From contig NZ_LXEU01000085.1 of assembly GCF_001654985.1 (NCBI RefSeq), forward strand, positions 1 to 64,000: 64,000 nt of DNA. Reading direction: 5' to 3'. Below are positions 18,383-28,959 of the stretch, piece after piece; position 1 is the first letter of the stretch, and the number at the start of each line of letters is the position of its first letter. The position numbers and the translations under genes are program-made. A model generated the notes under the pieces. The model worked only from the letters and a program-made list of their open reading frames with translations. It was not told the DNA's origin and did not search any database. This DNA is from Kluyvera georgiana ATCC 51603 (GTDB taxonomy: Bacteria; Pseudomonadota; Gammaproteobacteria; Enterobacterales; Enterobacteriaceae).

Positions 18383-19303
18383 ATGCTCAACTATGTGATT
18401 AAACGCCTGCTCGGCCTGATCCCCACGCTGTTTATCGTGGCGGTGCTGGTGTTTTTGTTTGTCCACATGCTGCCCGGCGACCCGGCCCGGCTGATTGCTG
18501 GCCCGGAAGCGGACGCGCAGGTGATTGCTATGGTGCGCCAGCAGCTGGGTTTGGATCAGCCGCTGTACGTGCAGTTCTGGCATTACATTAGCCATGCCGT
18601 GCAGGGCGATTTTGGCACGTCGATGGTTTCCCGCCGTCCGGTATCGGAAGAGATTGCCAGCCGCTTTTTCCCCACGCTGTGGCTGACGCTCGCCAGCATG
18701 GGCTGGGCGGTGCTGTTTGGCATGGGCGCGGGCATTGCCGCCGCCGTCTGGCGCAACCGCTGGCCGGACCGCCTGGGCATGGCGCTGGCGGTGACCGGTA
18801 TTTCGTTCCCGGCCTTTGCCCTGGGGATGCTGCTGATGCAGATTTTCTCCGTCGAACTGGGCTGGCTGCCGACCGTGGGCGCCGACAGCTGGCGACACTA
18901 TATTTTGCCTTCATTAACGCTGGGCGCCGCCGTCGCTTCGGTAATGGCACGCTTCACCCGCGCCTCGTTCGTTGACGTGCTGAATGAGGACTATATGCGT
19001 ACCGCGCGCGCCAAAGGCGTCAGCGAAAAGGTGGTGGTGCTCAAACACGGGCTGCGTAACGCGATGATCCCGGTGGTCACCATGATGGGGCTGCAGTTTG
19101 GGTTTCTGCTCGGCGGCTCGATCGTGGTCGAAAAGGTGTTTAACTGGCCGGGGCTGGGACGCCTGCTGGTCGATTCGGTGGAAATGCGCGACTACCCGGT
19201 GATTCAGGCCGAGGTGCTGCTGTTTTCGCTGGAGTTTATTCTTATCAACTTAGTGGTGGACGTGCTGTACGCCGCCATTAACCCGGCTATCAGGTATAAA
19301 TAA
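18383..19303 (+). CDS. gsiC: GsiC, glutathione ABC transporter permease
   Basis: Inner-membrane permease of 306 residues with six predicted helices and the conserved coupling motif ([17 protein letters not shown]) that contacts the ATPase. The N-terminal [26 protein letters not shown] is typical of DppB/OppB-type subunits. It pairs with GsiD, 1 base downstream. Confidence 0.95.
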   Translation: MLNYVIKRLLGLIPTLFIVAVLVFLFVHMLPGDPARLIAGPEADAQVIAMVRQQLGLDQPLYVQFWHYISHAVQGDFGTSMVSRRPVSEEIASRFFPTLWLTLASMGWAVLFGMGAGIAAAVWRNRWPDRLGMALAVTGISFPAFALGMLLMQIFSVELGWLPTVGADSWRHYILPSLTLGAAVASVMARFTRASFVDVLNEDYMRTARAKGVSEKVVVLKHGLRNAMIPVVTMMGLQFGFLLGGSIVVEKVFNWPGLGRLLVDSVEMRDYPVIQAEVLLFSLEFILINLVVDVLYAAINPAIRYK

Positions 19304-19304
19304 C

Positions 19305-20216
19305 GTGCGATTATTCAACTGGCGTCGACAGGCTGTTCTTAGCGCCATGCCGGTGATGCAGGCAGCGTCGCAGCGCACGCCGTGGCGGGAGTTCTGGCGG
19401 CGCTTTCGCCAGCAGCCGGTGGCGATGGCCTCGGGCATTTTCGTGCTGCTGCTGATTGTGGTCGCGGTGGCCGCACCGTGGATTGCGCCGTTCGATGCGG
19501 AAAACTATTTTGACTACGACAGGCTAAACGACGGGCCGTCGCTGATTCACTGGTTTGGCGTGGATTCGCTGGGGCGTGATATTTTCAGTCGCGTGCTGGT
19601 GGGCGCGCAGATCTCGCTGACCGCAGGCGTCTTCGCGGTGCTGATCGGTTCGCTTATCGGTACCGTGCTGGGGCTGGTAGCGGGCTACTATGAAGGCTGG
19701 TGGGATCGCATCATCATGCGCATCTGCGACGTGCTGTTCGCCTTTCCCGGCATTCTGCTGGCCATCGCCGTGGTGGCGATTATGGGCAGCGGCATGACCA
19801 ACGTGATTATCGCCGTGGCGATTTTCTCCGTCCCGGCGTTCGCCCGTCTGGTGCGCGGCAATACCCTGGTGCTCAAGCAACAGACCTTTATTGAGTCGGC
19901 ACGCAGCATTGGCGCCAGCGACAGCGCGATCATTTTCCAGCATATTCTGCCGGGGACGGTATCGTCGATTGTGGTCTATTTCACCATGCGTATTGGCGTA
20001 TCGATTATCTCTGCCGCCAGTCTGTCGTTCCTTGGCCTGGGGGCACAACCGCCAACGCCGGAATGGGGCGCTATGCTCAATGAGGCGCGTGCTGATATGG
20101 TGATTGCGCCGCACGTCGCGGTCTTCCCGGCGCTGGCCATTTTCCTGACGGTGCTGGCGTTTAACCTGCTGGGCGATGGGCTGCGCGACGCGCTGGATCC
20201 GAAGCTGAAAGGGTAA
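19305..20216 (+). CDS. gsiD: GsiD, glutathione ABC transporter permease
   Basis: Second permease of the glutathione importer, 303 residues, DppC/OppC type, with the coupling motif [22 protein letters not shown]. The start is a GTG immediately after the gsiC stop (one-base gap), so the two are translationally coupled. It ends the operon; a REP-like hairpin (about 20234-20265, GTAGCCCGGCCGAGC...GCCGGGGC) follows. Confidence 0.95.
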   Translation: MRLFNWRRQAVLSAMPVMQAASQRTPWREFWRRFRQQPVAMASGIFVLLLIVVAVAAPWIAPFDAENYFDYDRLNDGPSLIHWFGVDSLGRDIFSRVLVGAQISLTAGVFAVLIGSLIGTVLGLVAGYYEGWWDRIIMRICDVLFAFPGILLAIAVVAIMGSGMTNVIIAVAIFSVPAFARLVRGNTLVLKQQTFIESARSIGASDSAIIFQHILPGTVSSIVVYFTMRIGVSIISAASLSFLGLGAQPPTPEWGAMLNEARADMVIAPHVAVFPALAIFLTVLAFNLLGDGLRDALDPKLKG

Positions 20217-20439
20217 TCTCTCTATTTCTTCCCGTAGCCCGGCCGAGCATAGCGACGCCGGGGCAAACCTGTTTCCCATCACAAATCGCGGCATTTTTTT
20301 GACTCCGCTCGCTTTTTTCCCCTCGTAATAAAGAACGCGTTTCCTCCTGCGGGCGGAAAACGGCGCTCAGTTTGCGTGCACCAGAAAGCCTAGTATTGAC
20401 GCAATCTAATCGGGAATAAACGCATGGAGAGGTAGGTCA

Positions 20440-20901
20440 ATGCTCATTGCTCGGGACAACATTTTTCTCAACCAGACTTTCGCCGATAAGCAGTCTATTT
20501 TCCGTTTTCTGGCCCATCATGCCGTGGCGCAGGGCTGGGCCGAAAGCGCAGCGCAAATTGAAGCCGATCTGTGGGAGCGAGAGAAGCAATACTCCACCGG
20601 TTTTGAGAACCAGATAGCCATTCCTCACGCCAAAACCGCCAACGTCTCCCGGGCCGGGGTGATTTTTATCCGCCTGCAGCAGCCGATTCCCTGGGAAAGC
20701 CTCGACGGTCAGCCGGTACAGATTATTTTCGGCCTGCTGGTACCGGAATCCGGCGCGCAGTTTTTGCATTTAAAAATCATCAATAGCCTTGCCAGCCAAA
20801 TTGTTGAAGACGAATTCAGAGCCTATTTATTCGCCGCCAACGATGAAGACGAGTTGTTTCACTTTATGCAGTCACGCATCGAAATAAAGGAGCAGATATG
20901 A
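20440..20901 (+). CDS. PTS fructose/mannitol-family EIIA component
   Basis: Phosphocarrier domain of 153 residues; the phosphorylated histidine is His63 in IAIPHAKT. It accepts phosphate from HPr and passes it to the EIIB encoded next, with which it overlaps by 4 bases (ATGA). The ATG follows GGAGAGGTAGG. First gene of a five-gene operon for uptake and cleavage of an alpha-mannoside. In the 223-base leader a TTGACG (20396-20401) could be a -35 box, and TTTCC-N10-GGAAA at 20340-20359 could be an operator. Both are weak. Confidence 0.9.
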   Translation: MLIARDNIFLNQTFADKQSIFRFLAHHAVAQGWAESAAQIEADLWEREKQYSTGFENQIAIPHAKTANVSRAGVIFIRLQQPIPWESLDGQPVQIIFGLLVPESGAQFLHLKIINSLASQIVEDEFRAYLFAANDEDELFHFMQSRIEIKEQI

Positions 20902-21221
20902 ATATTGTGGGAGTGACTTCCTGTATTGCCGGTCTGGCCCATACGCCGATGGCCGCTAAATCGCTGGAAAAAGAGGGGGCGCGTCTCGGGCATCGGGTCA
21001 ATATTGAGCAGCAGGGGGCGCTGGGCATTATGGACCGTCTTTCCGAGCAGGATATTGCCGACGCTGATTTTGTGCTGATTGCCGCCGATCGCGCCATTGA
21101 AGAAGAAGAACGGTTTGCGGGAAAAACCATTATTCGGGTCAAGATTGGGCAATGTGTCAGCCATGCGGCCGATGTGATTACCAAATGCGTTTCGGCCGTT
21201 GAGGCGCGTCGCAATCAATAA
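20898..21221 (+). CDS. PTS fructose-like EIIB component
   Basis: 107-residue EIIB domain with the phosphorylated cysteine at Cys9 in GVTSCIAGLAHTPMAA, a variant of the fructose-type CPTGIAHTYMAAE signature. It is free-standing, unlike the fused EIIABC of MngA in E. coli. It overlaps the EIIA gene by 4 bases and precedes EIIC by 18 bases. Confidence 0.9.
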   Translation: MNIVGVTSCIAGLAHTPMAAKSLEKEGARLGHRVNIEQQGALGIMDRLSEQDIADADFVLIAADRAIEEEERFAGKTIIRVKIGQCVSHAADVITKCVSAVEARRNQ

Positions 21222-21239
21222 AACAGAGATGGTGATGTC

Positions 21240-22346
21240 ATGAAAAAGATAATGATAGACATAAAAAACCATTTAATGACCGGGATTTCCTACGCTTTAC
21301 CGGTCATTATTGCCGGTTCACTGATGGTGGCCGTGGCCAAGATTATTGGCCTGATTGTCGGCGAGCCTAACCTGGACGCTTTTGCCAAAAGCGATGGGTT
21401 AATGAACTGGCTGTACCTGACTCAGGATGTGGGCTTCAAAATTATCGGCCTGATGAACTACGTGCTTGGCGCGTATGTGGCCTTTTCGATCGCCGGGAAA
21501 AAAGGGCTGGCAGCCGGTTTTACCGCCGGGCTGATTGCATCGATGACCGGCTCCGGCTTCCTTGGCGCGGTGCTGGGCGGGCTGCTGGCGGGCTATTCAT
21601 CGGAATGGGTCGGGCGCAAAATCCGTATTACCGGCTCGGCGTCCAGTTCCGTCCCGCTGATTATTCTGCCGTTTATCACCGTGGGTTTACAGGTGGTGAT
21701 CATGCTGCTGTTGCTCGGCGATGTGCTGAGCTGGATCAATGCCACGCTGATGGGCTGGGTACAGCAGATGACTGAAGATGGCACCAGTACGGTCATGCTG
21801 GCGGCGGTACTCGGGGGAATGATCTGTTTTGACCTTGGGGGGCCGGTCAACAAAGCCGCCTGGGGTACCGCCAACGTGCTGTTCCTGAGCGGCGTCTACC
21901 TGCCTGCGATTCTGGTCAACGTGGCCATTATTATCCCACCGCTCGGCTATGCCGCCGCGCGATTCCTGCGCCCCCATAACTTTAACCAGACGCTGAAAGA
22001 AGCCGGTAACGGCGCGGTCATTATGGGCATTCTCGGTATTTCCGAGGGCGCGATCCCCTTCACGCTGCGTAACCCCGCAAGGCTTATTCCGATTAACGTA
22101 CTGGCCGGTGCGCTGGGCGCAATGACCGTGGCGCTGTTCAAAGCCTATCCGATCATGCCGCCGCTGGGCGGGCTGTACGGCGGTTTCACCGTCGGCCATC
22201 CGTGGGCCTATTTTCTTGGCGCGCTGGTAGGAACTGCAGTCATCGCCATCGGCGCCAATCTGCTGGTGAATTTTAACGACGAATCAGCTGAAGAAAACGC
22301 CGCTGCGCCAGCGGTCAACGAAGAGATTGACATTAAGTTTGATTAA
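21240..22346 (+). CDS. PTS fructose-like EIIC permease
   Basis: 368-residue membrane permease with about nine hydrophobic segments, including the conserved FISEGAIPF-like motif (GISEGAIPFTLRNPARLIPINV) that contributes to sugar binding in the fructose family. With the two upstream proteins it completes a phosphotransferase. The downstream GH38 enzyme points to an alpha-mannoside as substrate. Confidence 0.9.
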   Translation: MKKIMIDIKNHLMTGISYALPVIIAGSLMVAVAKIIGLIVGEPNLDAFAKSDGLMNWLYLTQDVGFKIIGLMNYVLGAYVAFSIAGKKGLAAGFTAGLIASMTGSGFLGAVLGGLLAGYSSEWVGRKIRITGSASSSVPLIILPFITVGLQVVIMLLLLGDVLSWINATLMGWVQQMTEDGTSTVMLAAVLGGMICFDLGGPVNKAAWGTANVLFLSGVYLPAILVNVAIIIPPLGYAAARFLRPHNFNQTLKEAGNGAVIMGILGISEGAIPFTLRNPARLIPINVLAGALGAMTVALFKAYPIMPPLGGLYGGFTVGHPWAYFLGALVGTAVIAIGANLLVNFNDESAEENAAAPAVNEEIDIKFD

Positions 22347-22375
22347 TCGGCTCAGGCCGCTGAAGGGAGGGTGGG

Positions 22376-25009
22376 ATGAAAGAGAAAGTTGTGCATGTTT
22401 ACAGCCATACTCACTGGGATCAGGAGTGGTATTTTACCTCGTCACGTTCGCGTATTTATTTGTTAAATCACGTGAAGAATGTGCTGCGCGTGCTGGAGAA
22501 TAACCCCGATTTCTCCTGTTACCTCCTCGATGCGCAAAGCGCCTTAATTGAGAGCTACCTGCAATGGGCGCCGGAAGATAAGGATCGTCTCGGTGCCCTG
22601 ATCGCGGCGAAGCGTCTGCTGACCGGGCCGTGGTACACGCAAACCGATCAACTGGTGATTCACCAGGAATCGGTGGTGCGTAACCTGTGGTACGGAATGA
22701 AAATCGCCAAAGAGGCGGGCGGCTGCATGGCGCTGGGTTATGTGCCCGACTGCTTTGGCCAGGGCGGCAATATGCCGCAAATATACCGCCAGTTCGGCAT
22801 TCACCATGCGCTGTTCTGGCGCGGAATTGCCGACAATACGCTGCATGAGACGGAATTCTGCTGGCAGGGCGACAACGGCGATACGGTGTTTGCCGTGCAG
22901 ATGCCCTGGGGATACCACTACGGCGGCCTGCTGGATGAAACGCCGGATAGCCTGACGACATTTTTGAACGAAAAAATGAGGCCAATTGAAGCGCGCAGCG
23001 CCCGTGCCAACCTGCTGTATCCGCATGGTTTCGACCAGGCGCCGATCCGCGAGAATTTGCCGGAACTGGTGCGTCAGTTCAACGCCTGCGACAACCAGCG
23101 TCATTACCAAATCAGTAGCCCGCTCGACTTTATTACCGCACTGGAACAGGAGGCGGGCGCAGACGTTCGCGTCCTGAAGGGAGAGTTGACGGAGGGGAAA
23201 CACTCGAGGGTACATAAAACCATCTTTTCGTGCCGGGCTGACCTGAAGCAGATGAATAACGATATCGAAGCGCTGCTGGTTAATACGCTGGAGCCGGTGC
23301 TGGCGATTGGCCGTAGCCTGGGGCATGACTATCCGGCTCGGGTGATGGCCGATATCTGGAAGCTGATGTTTTTCAATGCCGCGCATGACAGCATCGGCGG
23401 CTGCAATAGCGACGACACGAACCGGGATATTGCCGCCCGCTATAAGCAGGCGCGCGATCTCGCCAGCAACCTGCTGGAGCTTCATACCCGGCAGATTGCG
23501 ATGCGTACGCCGCGCGAACACGATTATTGTTTTACGGTATTTAATCCGCTGACCGTGGCGGTGACGCCGCAGATAACCTTTGAAGCCTGGCTGCCGGGCG
23601 TGCCTTTTACGCTGCGTGATGCGACAGGGCGCGCGCTGCCGTACGTGATTGAAGAGCAGACGGAACTGACCGATTATGTGCTTAATCAGACCATCCGGCT
23701 TAACCCGGGCAAACCGTACCATAAACCGCAGCAGGTTTACCGCAGCAGGGTAACGGTAAACAGCAGCGCGCTGCCTGCCTTGGGTTACACAAGTTGGTAT
23801 CTGGATTTTAGCGCCGACGGGGAGAGCCAGCGGCAGAGCGATACGCGACCATTTATTGAAAATGAACACTATCGTGTTGATGTTGAAGAAAATGGCCTGC
23901 TGACGATCGCTGAGAAAGCCAGCGGTAAGCGCTATGCGCGGCAAATGCTGTTGGTCGAGAACGGTGATGACGGCGACTCCTATAACTATTCGCCGCCGCG
24001 TGAAGATCTGACCGTGACCTCGGAAGGATATCTCACCGCAGTGTCGCGGGAATGCAGCGATGTACGGCAGGCGTTGAGCCTTAACTATCGGATGCCGGTA
24101 CCCGTCGATCTTGAGGCGCGCGCTCGTGGCGAGCTTGATGGCGTCATGCCTGTGACGGTGCAGATTACGCTGCGACAGGATACGCTCATTCACTTTACCG
24201 TCGAGGTGGAAAACCGGGTGCGGAGTCATCGCCTGTGCGTGCATTTTGCCACCGATATTCTGGCTCATATCTCCTGTGCCGATCAGCTGTTTGGCGCGGT
24301 CACGCGCCCTGTACAGCTCAGCGACGCGCTGCGGGTATGGGAAGATGAAGGCTGGCACGAGAAGCCTGTCGCTATCGAGCCCATGCAGAGCTACGTTAAC
24401 CTGCATGATGATAGCCACGGTTTTACTCTGCACACCAACGGCGTGCGCGAGTATGAAATCGTCGGCGATCGTTTTGATACCATTGCCGTCACCCTGTTCC
24501 GCTCTTTCGGTTACATGGGAAAAACCAATCTGCTCTATCGTCCGGGGCGAGCATCGGGTGAAACGGTCGTGGCAACGCCGGATGCTCAACTGATGGGAAC
24601 GCTCCGCTTTAATTTTAGCTGGCGTATTTATCAGGGGCGGTTTGATGATGCCCGGCACGCGCAGATCTCAAAAGCGCTACTGACTGCGTTCCCGGTGTAT
24701 CAGGACAGCGATTTCCTCAACGGTCGCCTGCGTTTTTGCCTGAGTGATGAAAAGCGCACTTATCCATTGGAGCACAGCGTGCTGGCGCTGCCTGATGGTC
24801 CGCAGGATGCCCAGTTGAGCGTTGTCAAATGCGCTGAAAACGGCAATGGGCTGGTGTGCCGTTTCTATAACCCGAATCTGGCGGCGTCGGTAGCGATTCC
24901 CGCGCTGGAAAACGCGCGTTGCGTGCTGCTGGATGAGCAAACGCCAGCGCCGGAGAGACGCATGCTGAAGCCAAACGATGTGCAGACGCTCTATATCGAG
25001 ATCGCCTGA
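22376..25009 (+). CDS. GH38 alpha-mannosidase (MngB-like)
   Basis: Cytoplasmic zinc-dependent retaining alpha-mannosidase of 877 residues, the same length as E. coli MngB, with similar sequence at many positions but clearly diverged. The N-terminal HTHWDQEW provides zinc ligands His13 and Asp15; the nucleophile is Asp125 in GYVPDCFGQ; NAAHDSIGG holds a further zinc-site aspartate. It probably cleaves a phosphorylated mannoside brought in by the adjacent PTS, as MngB does with mannosyl-D-glycerate 6-phosphate. The exact substrate is open. The gene starts after GGGAGGGTGGG. Confidence 0.93.
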   Translation: MKEKVVHVYSHTHWDQEWYFTSSRSRIYLLNHVKNVLRVLENNPDFSCYLLDAQSALIESYLQWAPEDKDRLGALIAAKRLLTGPWYTQTDQLVIHQESVVRNLWYGMKIAKEAGGCMALGYVPDCFGQGGNMPQIYRQFGIHHALFWRGIADNTLHETEFCWQGDNGDTVFAVQMPWGYHYGGLLDETPDSLTTFLNEKMRPIEARSARANLLYPHGFDQAPIRENLPELVRQFNACDNQRHYQISSPLDFITALEQEAGADVRVLKGELTEGKHSRVHKTIFSCRADLKQMNNDIEALLVNTLEPVLAIGRSLGHDYPARVMADIWKLMFFNAAHDSIGGCNSDDTNRDIAARYKQARDLASNLLELHTRQIAMRTPREHDYCFTVFNPLTVAVTPQITFEAWLPGVPFTLRDATGRALPYVIEEQTELTDYVLNQTIRLNPGKPYHKPQQVYRSRVTVNSSALPALGYTSWYLDFSADGESQRQSDTRPFIENEHYRVDVEENGLLTIAEKASGKRYARQMLLVENGDDGDSYNYSPPREDLTVTSEGYLTAVSRECSDVRQALSLNYRMPVPVDLEARARGELDGVMPVTVQITLRQDTLIHFTVEVENRVRSHRLCVHFATDILAHISCADQLFGAVTRPVQLSDALRVWEDEGWHEKPVAIEPMQSYVNLHDDSHGFTLHTNGVREYEIVGDRFDTIAVTLFRSFGYMGKTNLLYRPGRASGETVVATPDAQLMGTLRFNFSWRIYQGRFDDARHAQISKALLTAFPVYQDSDFLNGRLRFCLSDEKRTYPLEHSVLALPDGPQDAQLSVVKCAENGNGLVCRFYNPNLAASVAIPALENARCVLLDEQTPAPERRMLKPNDVQTLYIEIA

Positions 25010-25019
25010 AGAGGGAAAG

Positions 25020-26912
25020 ATGAGACTGTTCACCAATAAGCGAGTCAGAGATATCTTTATCCAGATAGCCCAGGGGACGGTGACGCAGCAGTCGTTGGCA
25101 AACGCGATGCATGTTTCTACCCGCACTATTCGTAGCGATCTGAAGGCGCTGGGCGAAATCATCATGCAAGCCGGTAATCGTCTCATCTACGATCGCAAAG
25201 TGGGGTTTTCTATTCAGGTGGATAACCCGGCGGGCCACCGCAGGCTGTTGGAACAGTCGCAAAAACCATGGAGAGAGACGCGCTCTACCCGCGAGCGGCG
25301 TAGCGCGTTGCTCACGGCGCTGTTGCGCCAGGATAAAGATGTTTCGCTGGAGCAGCTGGAGTCGACGTGGTTTATCAGCCTCTATACGTTGCGCAACGAC
25401 ATCACGCTGCTCAAACGTCACTTTGCTCTTTACGATATCGCCGTCAACTGCGAGGGCGCCGAGCGCTATAAGCTACAGGGCAGTGAAATCGCGCTGCGTC
25501 GTTGTATCTACGATCATTTACTGCGGGCCAGAGAGCCGGAGGAGGAGTTCGCCGCGCTGTTCGACAATCGCGGACAAGTGGCGGATATCAAACAGGCGCT
25601 CAGCCGCTATGTCGTGGCGCATGGGCGACAAATTAGCGATGTGAACCTGCGCTTTTTTACGCTGATTTGCGCGATCGCATCCGGACGCATGCAGCGCGGC
25701 AGCTGGCTATTGGACTTTACGTTCAACGGCGGCGAACCGACGATAAAAACGGCGGCAGCAGAGATCTTCGCTTTGCTCTGCGGTGAGGGCGCGTCGGGGC
25801 TGCAAAGTGAAATCGACTATATTGCGATGAACCTTGCTGCGTTTTGTACACATGCGGGGGACGACTTGTCGGAAAACTGTGCCGCCGAGTGCGCGGTGAT
25901 GAATCATTTTCTCAGCTATGTGAGCGCCTCATGGTTTTGCGATGTGTTCTATGACGAAGCATCGCGTTCCAGCCTGCTCAATCATATTAAAGCGATGCGC
26001 ATTCGGGTTAACAACGGTATCACCATCGTTAACCCATTGATAGAACAGATTAAACGACACTATCCGCTAATTTATGAAATGACGCTTGCGGCATTCAGCG
26101 AACTGGAACATTTTTTCTCCGGGCGTATCAGCGATGACGAAATTGGCTATCTGGTGATGCATATTGGCGCCATCCTGGAAGAGACGCATCTCAAGGAGGC
26201 GACTCTGAGCACGCTGGTGGTCAGCGAGCAGGGCGGCGCATCGGCAAGACTGGTGTGCCAGAAAATAACCCGCATGTACCCGCAACTGGTGATTGCGCGT
26301 TACATCTCGGTTGAACAATACAATGCCGCAGAAAGCATTGATGAGAATCTGGTTATTAGTTTCGTCACGGTGGCGGAGAAAAACCGGCGGGTGATTCATC
26401 TGCCGCCGCTGCCCGAGCGCTGGCAACTGGAAAATATGAAGTACTTTCTGCACGCGGAGACCACGCCGACCGCCATGGTGAACTATTTTTCGCCTGAGCA
26501 TTTTTTTGTTTTTACCGAGCATCAGCATGATAAAGCTTCGTTAATTCATTTTCTGTCCGCTCAACTGGTTCGTCAGGGGCGGGTGGATGAACGCTATCTG
26601 GTGTCAGTGCTGGAACGAGAGGAGCGTGCCTCAACGCTGCTGGATGATAAAATCGCCATCCCCCATCCGCTGGGCTTAGTCGCGTTGAGCACCATGGTGA
26701 CGGTTGCGGTATTCCCCAACGGTATTGAATGGGACGCCGGGAAAATGGTGAAGATGGTCTTTATGCTGGCGATTAGCGAGGATGCGTTTGTCGATAGCAT
26801 GCTGATTTATGATTATTTAACCAACATTCTTGATGATGACGTGATTGACGTACTGAGTCAGTGCGCCAGCTATCCCGCGTTTATGTCGCGGTCGCAGAAG
26901 TATTTTTTGTAG
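25020..26912 (+). CDS. PRD-containing transcriptional regulator (BglG/MtlR/LicR type)
   Basis: 630 residues with an N-terminal helix-turn-helix (QQSLANAMHVSTRTIRSDLK, about 18-37), a second DNA-binding segment (about 85-125), two PTS regulation domains with conserved histidines, an EIIB-like segment around residue 400, and a C-terminal EIIA-like domain with the phosphorylatable His in AIPHPLGLV. Its activity would be set by phosphorylation from the PTS. The start at 25020 follows GAGGGAAAG, 10 bases after the mannosidase stop. It ends the operon and is presumably its activator. Confidence 0.92.
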   Translation: MRLFTNKRVRDIFIQIAQGTVTQQSLANAMHVSTRTIRSDLKALGEIIMQAGNRLIYDRKVGFSIQVDNPAGHRRLLEQSQKPWRETRSTRERRSALLTALLRQDKDVSLEQLESTWFISLYTLRNDITLLKRHFALYDIAVNCEGAERYKLQGSEIALRRCIYDHLLRAREPEEEFAALFDNRGQVADIKQALSRYVVAHGRQISDVNLRFFTLICAIASGRMQRGSWLLDFTFNGGEPTIKTAAAEIFALLCGEGASGLQSEIDYIAMNLAAFCTHAGDDLSENCAAECAVMNHFLSYVSASWFCDVFYDEASRSSLLNHIKAMRIRVNNGITIVNPLIEQIKRHYPLIYEMTLAAFSELEHFFSGRISDDEIGYLVMHIGAILEETHLKEATLSTLVVSEQGGASARLVCQKITRMYPQLVIARYISVEQYNAAESIDENLVISFVTVAEKNRRVIHLPPLPERWQLENMKYFLHAETTPTAMVNYFSPEHFFVFTEHQHDKASLIHFLSAQLVRQGRVDERYLVSVLEREERASTLLDDKIAIPHPLGLVALSTMVTVAVFPNGIEWDAGKMVKMVFMLAISEDAFVDSMLIYDYLTNILDDDVIDVLSQCASYPAFMSRSQKYFL

Positions 26913-26922
26913 CGCATGAAAC

Positions 26923-26952
26923 ATGCCTTTCCCCGTCAAGGGAAAGGCATGC
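26923..26952. terminator. Bidirectional hairpin between the PTS operon and rimO
   Basis: CATGCCTTTCCC (26923-26934) pairs with GGGAAAGGCATG (26941-26952) across a six-base loop, a perfect 12 bp stem between two convergent genes. U-runs are poor on both strands, so termination may be partial. Confidence 0.7.
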
Positions 26953-26956
26953 GAGA

Positions 26957-28264
26957 TTAAACCCGGCTACCCCACAGGTCATATTCGTCGGCGTTTTCTA
27001 CCTTCACACGCACCACGTCGCCCGGTTTCACCTTCGTTTCACCGTTCAGATAAACCGCGCCGTCGATTTCCGGGGCATCGGCCATGCTGCGGCCAATGGC
27101 ACCTTCTTCGTCCACTTCATCGATCATCACCAGAATTTCACGGCCTACTTTTTCCTGCAGACGTTCAGCGGAGATTTGCTGTTGCAACTGCATGAAGCGG
27201 TTCCAGCGGTCTTCCTTCACGTCGTCCGGCACCTGGTCCGGCAGATCGTTCGCGGAGGCACCATCAACCGGGCTGTACTGGAAACAGCCGACGCGGTCGA
27301 GGCGGGCTTCTTTCAGGAAGTCGAGCAGCATCTGGAAATCTTCTTCCGTTTCACCCGGGAAACCGACGATAAAGGTTGAGCGCAGAGTCAGGTCCGGGCA
27401 GATTTCACGCCATTGTTTAATCCGTGCAAGCTGACGGTCTACCGAACCTGGGCGCTTCATCAGCTTCAGAATGCGCGGGCTGGCATGCTGTAGCGGGATA
27501 TCGAGATACGGCAGAATTTTACCTTCCGCCATCAGTGGGATCACGTTGTCAACGTGCGGATACGGATACACATAGTGCAGGCGCACCCACACGCCGAGTT
27601 TTGCCAGCTGTTCACACAGGCTTTCCATACTGGTTTTCACCGGCTCGCCGTTGTGGAAACCGGTACGGTGCTTCACGTCCACCCCGTAGGCTGAGGTGTC
27701 CTGAGAGATCACCAGCAGCTCTTTCACGCCAGCGTCGACCAGACGTTTTGCTTCAGCCAGCACTTCGCCAATCGGACGGCTCACCAGATCGCCACGCATC
27801 GACGGAATGATGCAGAACGCGCAGCGGTGGTTACAGCCTTCGGATATTTTCAGATAGGCGTAATGGCGCGGCGTCAGCTTAACGCCCTGTTCCGGCACCA
27901 GGCTCAGGAACGGGTTGTGCTGTGGTTTTGGCGCGTAGTGGTGCACGTGCTCCAGAACCTGCTCGTAGCTGTGCGGGCCGGTGATTTCCAGCACCTTCGG
28001 GTGTACTTCGCGAATTTGATCTTCTTTGGCACCCAGGCAGCCGGTCACAATGACCTTGCCGTTTTCTTGTAGCGCTTCACCGATCGCCTCCAGCGACTCC
28101 TGGACGGCGCTGTCGATAAAGCCGCAGGTATTGACGATGACCATATCGGCGCCCTCATAAGTGGGTACCACCTCATAACCTTCGGTGCGCAGCTCGGTAA
28201 GGATGCGTTCGGAGTCGACCAGATTTTTCGGACAGCCTAAAGATACAAAACCAATTTTGCTCAT
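26957..28264 (-). CDS. rimO: RimO, ribosomal protein S12 methylthiotransferase
   Basis: Radical SAM enzyme of 435 residues that methylthiolates Asp89 of ribosomal protein S12. N-terminal methylthiotransferase domain with cluster cysteines ([24 protein letters not shown]), central radical SAM motif GCNHRCAFC, and a C-terminal TRAM domain. The length is close to the 441 residues of E. coli. No strong ribosome site is visible before the ATG at 28264. Confidence 0.96.
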   Translation of the reverse strand: MSKIGFVSLGCPKNLVDSERILTELRTEGYEVVPTYEGADMVIVNTCGFIDSAVQESLEAIGEALQENGKVIVTGCLGAKEDQIREVHPKVLEITGPHSYEQVLEHVHHYAPKPQHNPFLSLVPEQGVKLTPRHYAYLKISEGCNHRCAFCIIPSMRGDLVSRPIGEVLAEAKRLVDAGVKELLVISQDTSAYGVDVKHRTGFHNGEPVKTSMESLCEQLAKLGVWVRLHYVYPYPHVDNVIPLMAEGKILPYLDIPLQHASPRILKLMKRPGSVDRQLARIKQWREICPDLTLRSTFIVGFPGETEEDFQMLLDFLKEARLDRVGCFQYSPVDGASANDLPDQVPDDVKEDRWNRFMQLQQQISAERLQEKVGREILVMIDEVDEEGAIGRSMADAPEIDGAVYLNGETKVKPGDVVRVKVENADEYDLWGSRV

Positions 28265-28716
28265 TTTATGTACGAATCATTGCTCAGGAAAACGCGGAGT
28301 ATACATCATGCCCCAACGCTACAGCTATATCCGATGGTCATCTGATTGTCAGGAAAAAGGGAGGCGTACTGAGCCGTCATCCATTGCCGAACCGAATGTC
28401 GTTGATGGCGTTGAAATCATTAAGACATAAGTTCATGTACTTGAGGAAAGTTGCCATAGTAAACTTGAAGACCTTATCGGCACGATAAACTGCGGTGCAG
28501 TTACTTTTGATTAGTTACTATTTTTAGAGAATCCCCCGTGTTCAGGGCTTCGGTCATCAACCTATTCATTCGCTTTTAAATTTATATATCCAGTAGTTAG
28601 GCTAATCATAGGGCATAAATCTTGTTGATATATTATATATGCAAGAGAAAGGAAAATCGTACTTGTAATTTTTGCATACTATACTCTGGTGATAACAACA
28701 AAAAACAGGGGGAAGG
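28265..28716. other. Gene-free AT-rich stretch after rimO
   Basis: About 450 bases without a credible gene. A 40-codon reading frame at 28308-28430 has no ribosome site and is probably chance. From about 28430 the sequence turns AT-rich, unlike the flanking chromosome, and runs into a small membrane-protein gene. In K-12 rimO and bssR are neighbours, so this marks the left side of an inserted islet. Confidence 0.6.
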
Positions 28717-28953
28717 ATGGACGAAAAAAATGTTAAGAATATTGGTATAGGTGTAATGGCTATAGTTGTCTATCTCGCTTATACCATTTTTGGCGTCGCT
28801 GCATCCTTAGCGGTTCCAGTCGCAATTATCGGTTATTTTGTTCATGATTACTATACCTTTCAAAGCTTTCTATCTGACTGGATTGGTTCAACTGCTGTTA
28901 CTTGTGTAATAATTCTTTTATTTATGGGCTTCTCTGTATTAAACAACCGATAG
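28717..28953 (+). CDS. Small two-helix membrane protein, unknown
   Basis: 78 residues. Two predicted hydrophobic helices, roughly 10-42 (with a glycine/alanine-rich middle, possibly a hairpin) and 56-74, joined by an acidic aromatic linker (HDYYTFQSFLSDW). The ATG has AGGGGGAAGG immediately upstream, with short spacing. Base composition is AT-rich compared with the host. A strong terminator follows six bases after the stop, so it looks like a single-gene unit, on an islet replacing the K-12 rimO-bssR junction. I do not recognise the family. Confidence 0.65.
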   Translation: MDEKNVKNIGIGVMAIVVYLAYTIFGVAASLAVPVAIIGYFVHDYYTFQSFLSDWIGSTAVTCVIILLFMGFSVLNNR

Positions 28954-28959
28954 TGAAAG

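Noticed and set aside
22544-24658. 704-codon open frame opposite the GH38 gene
   Set aside because: Antisense of a gene with clear catalytic motifs; translation is rich in His/Arg as expected from a shadow frame.
28308-28430. 40-codon frame after rimO
   Set aside because: No ribosome site, no family, and partly in sequence upstream of rimO that should hold its promoter.
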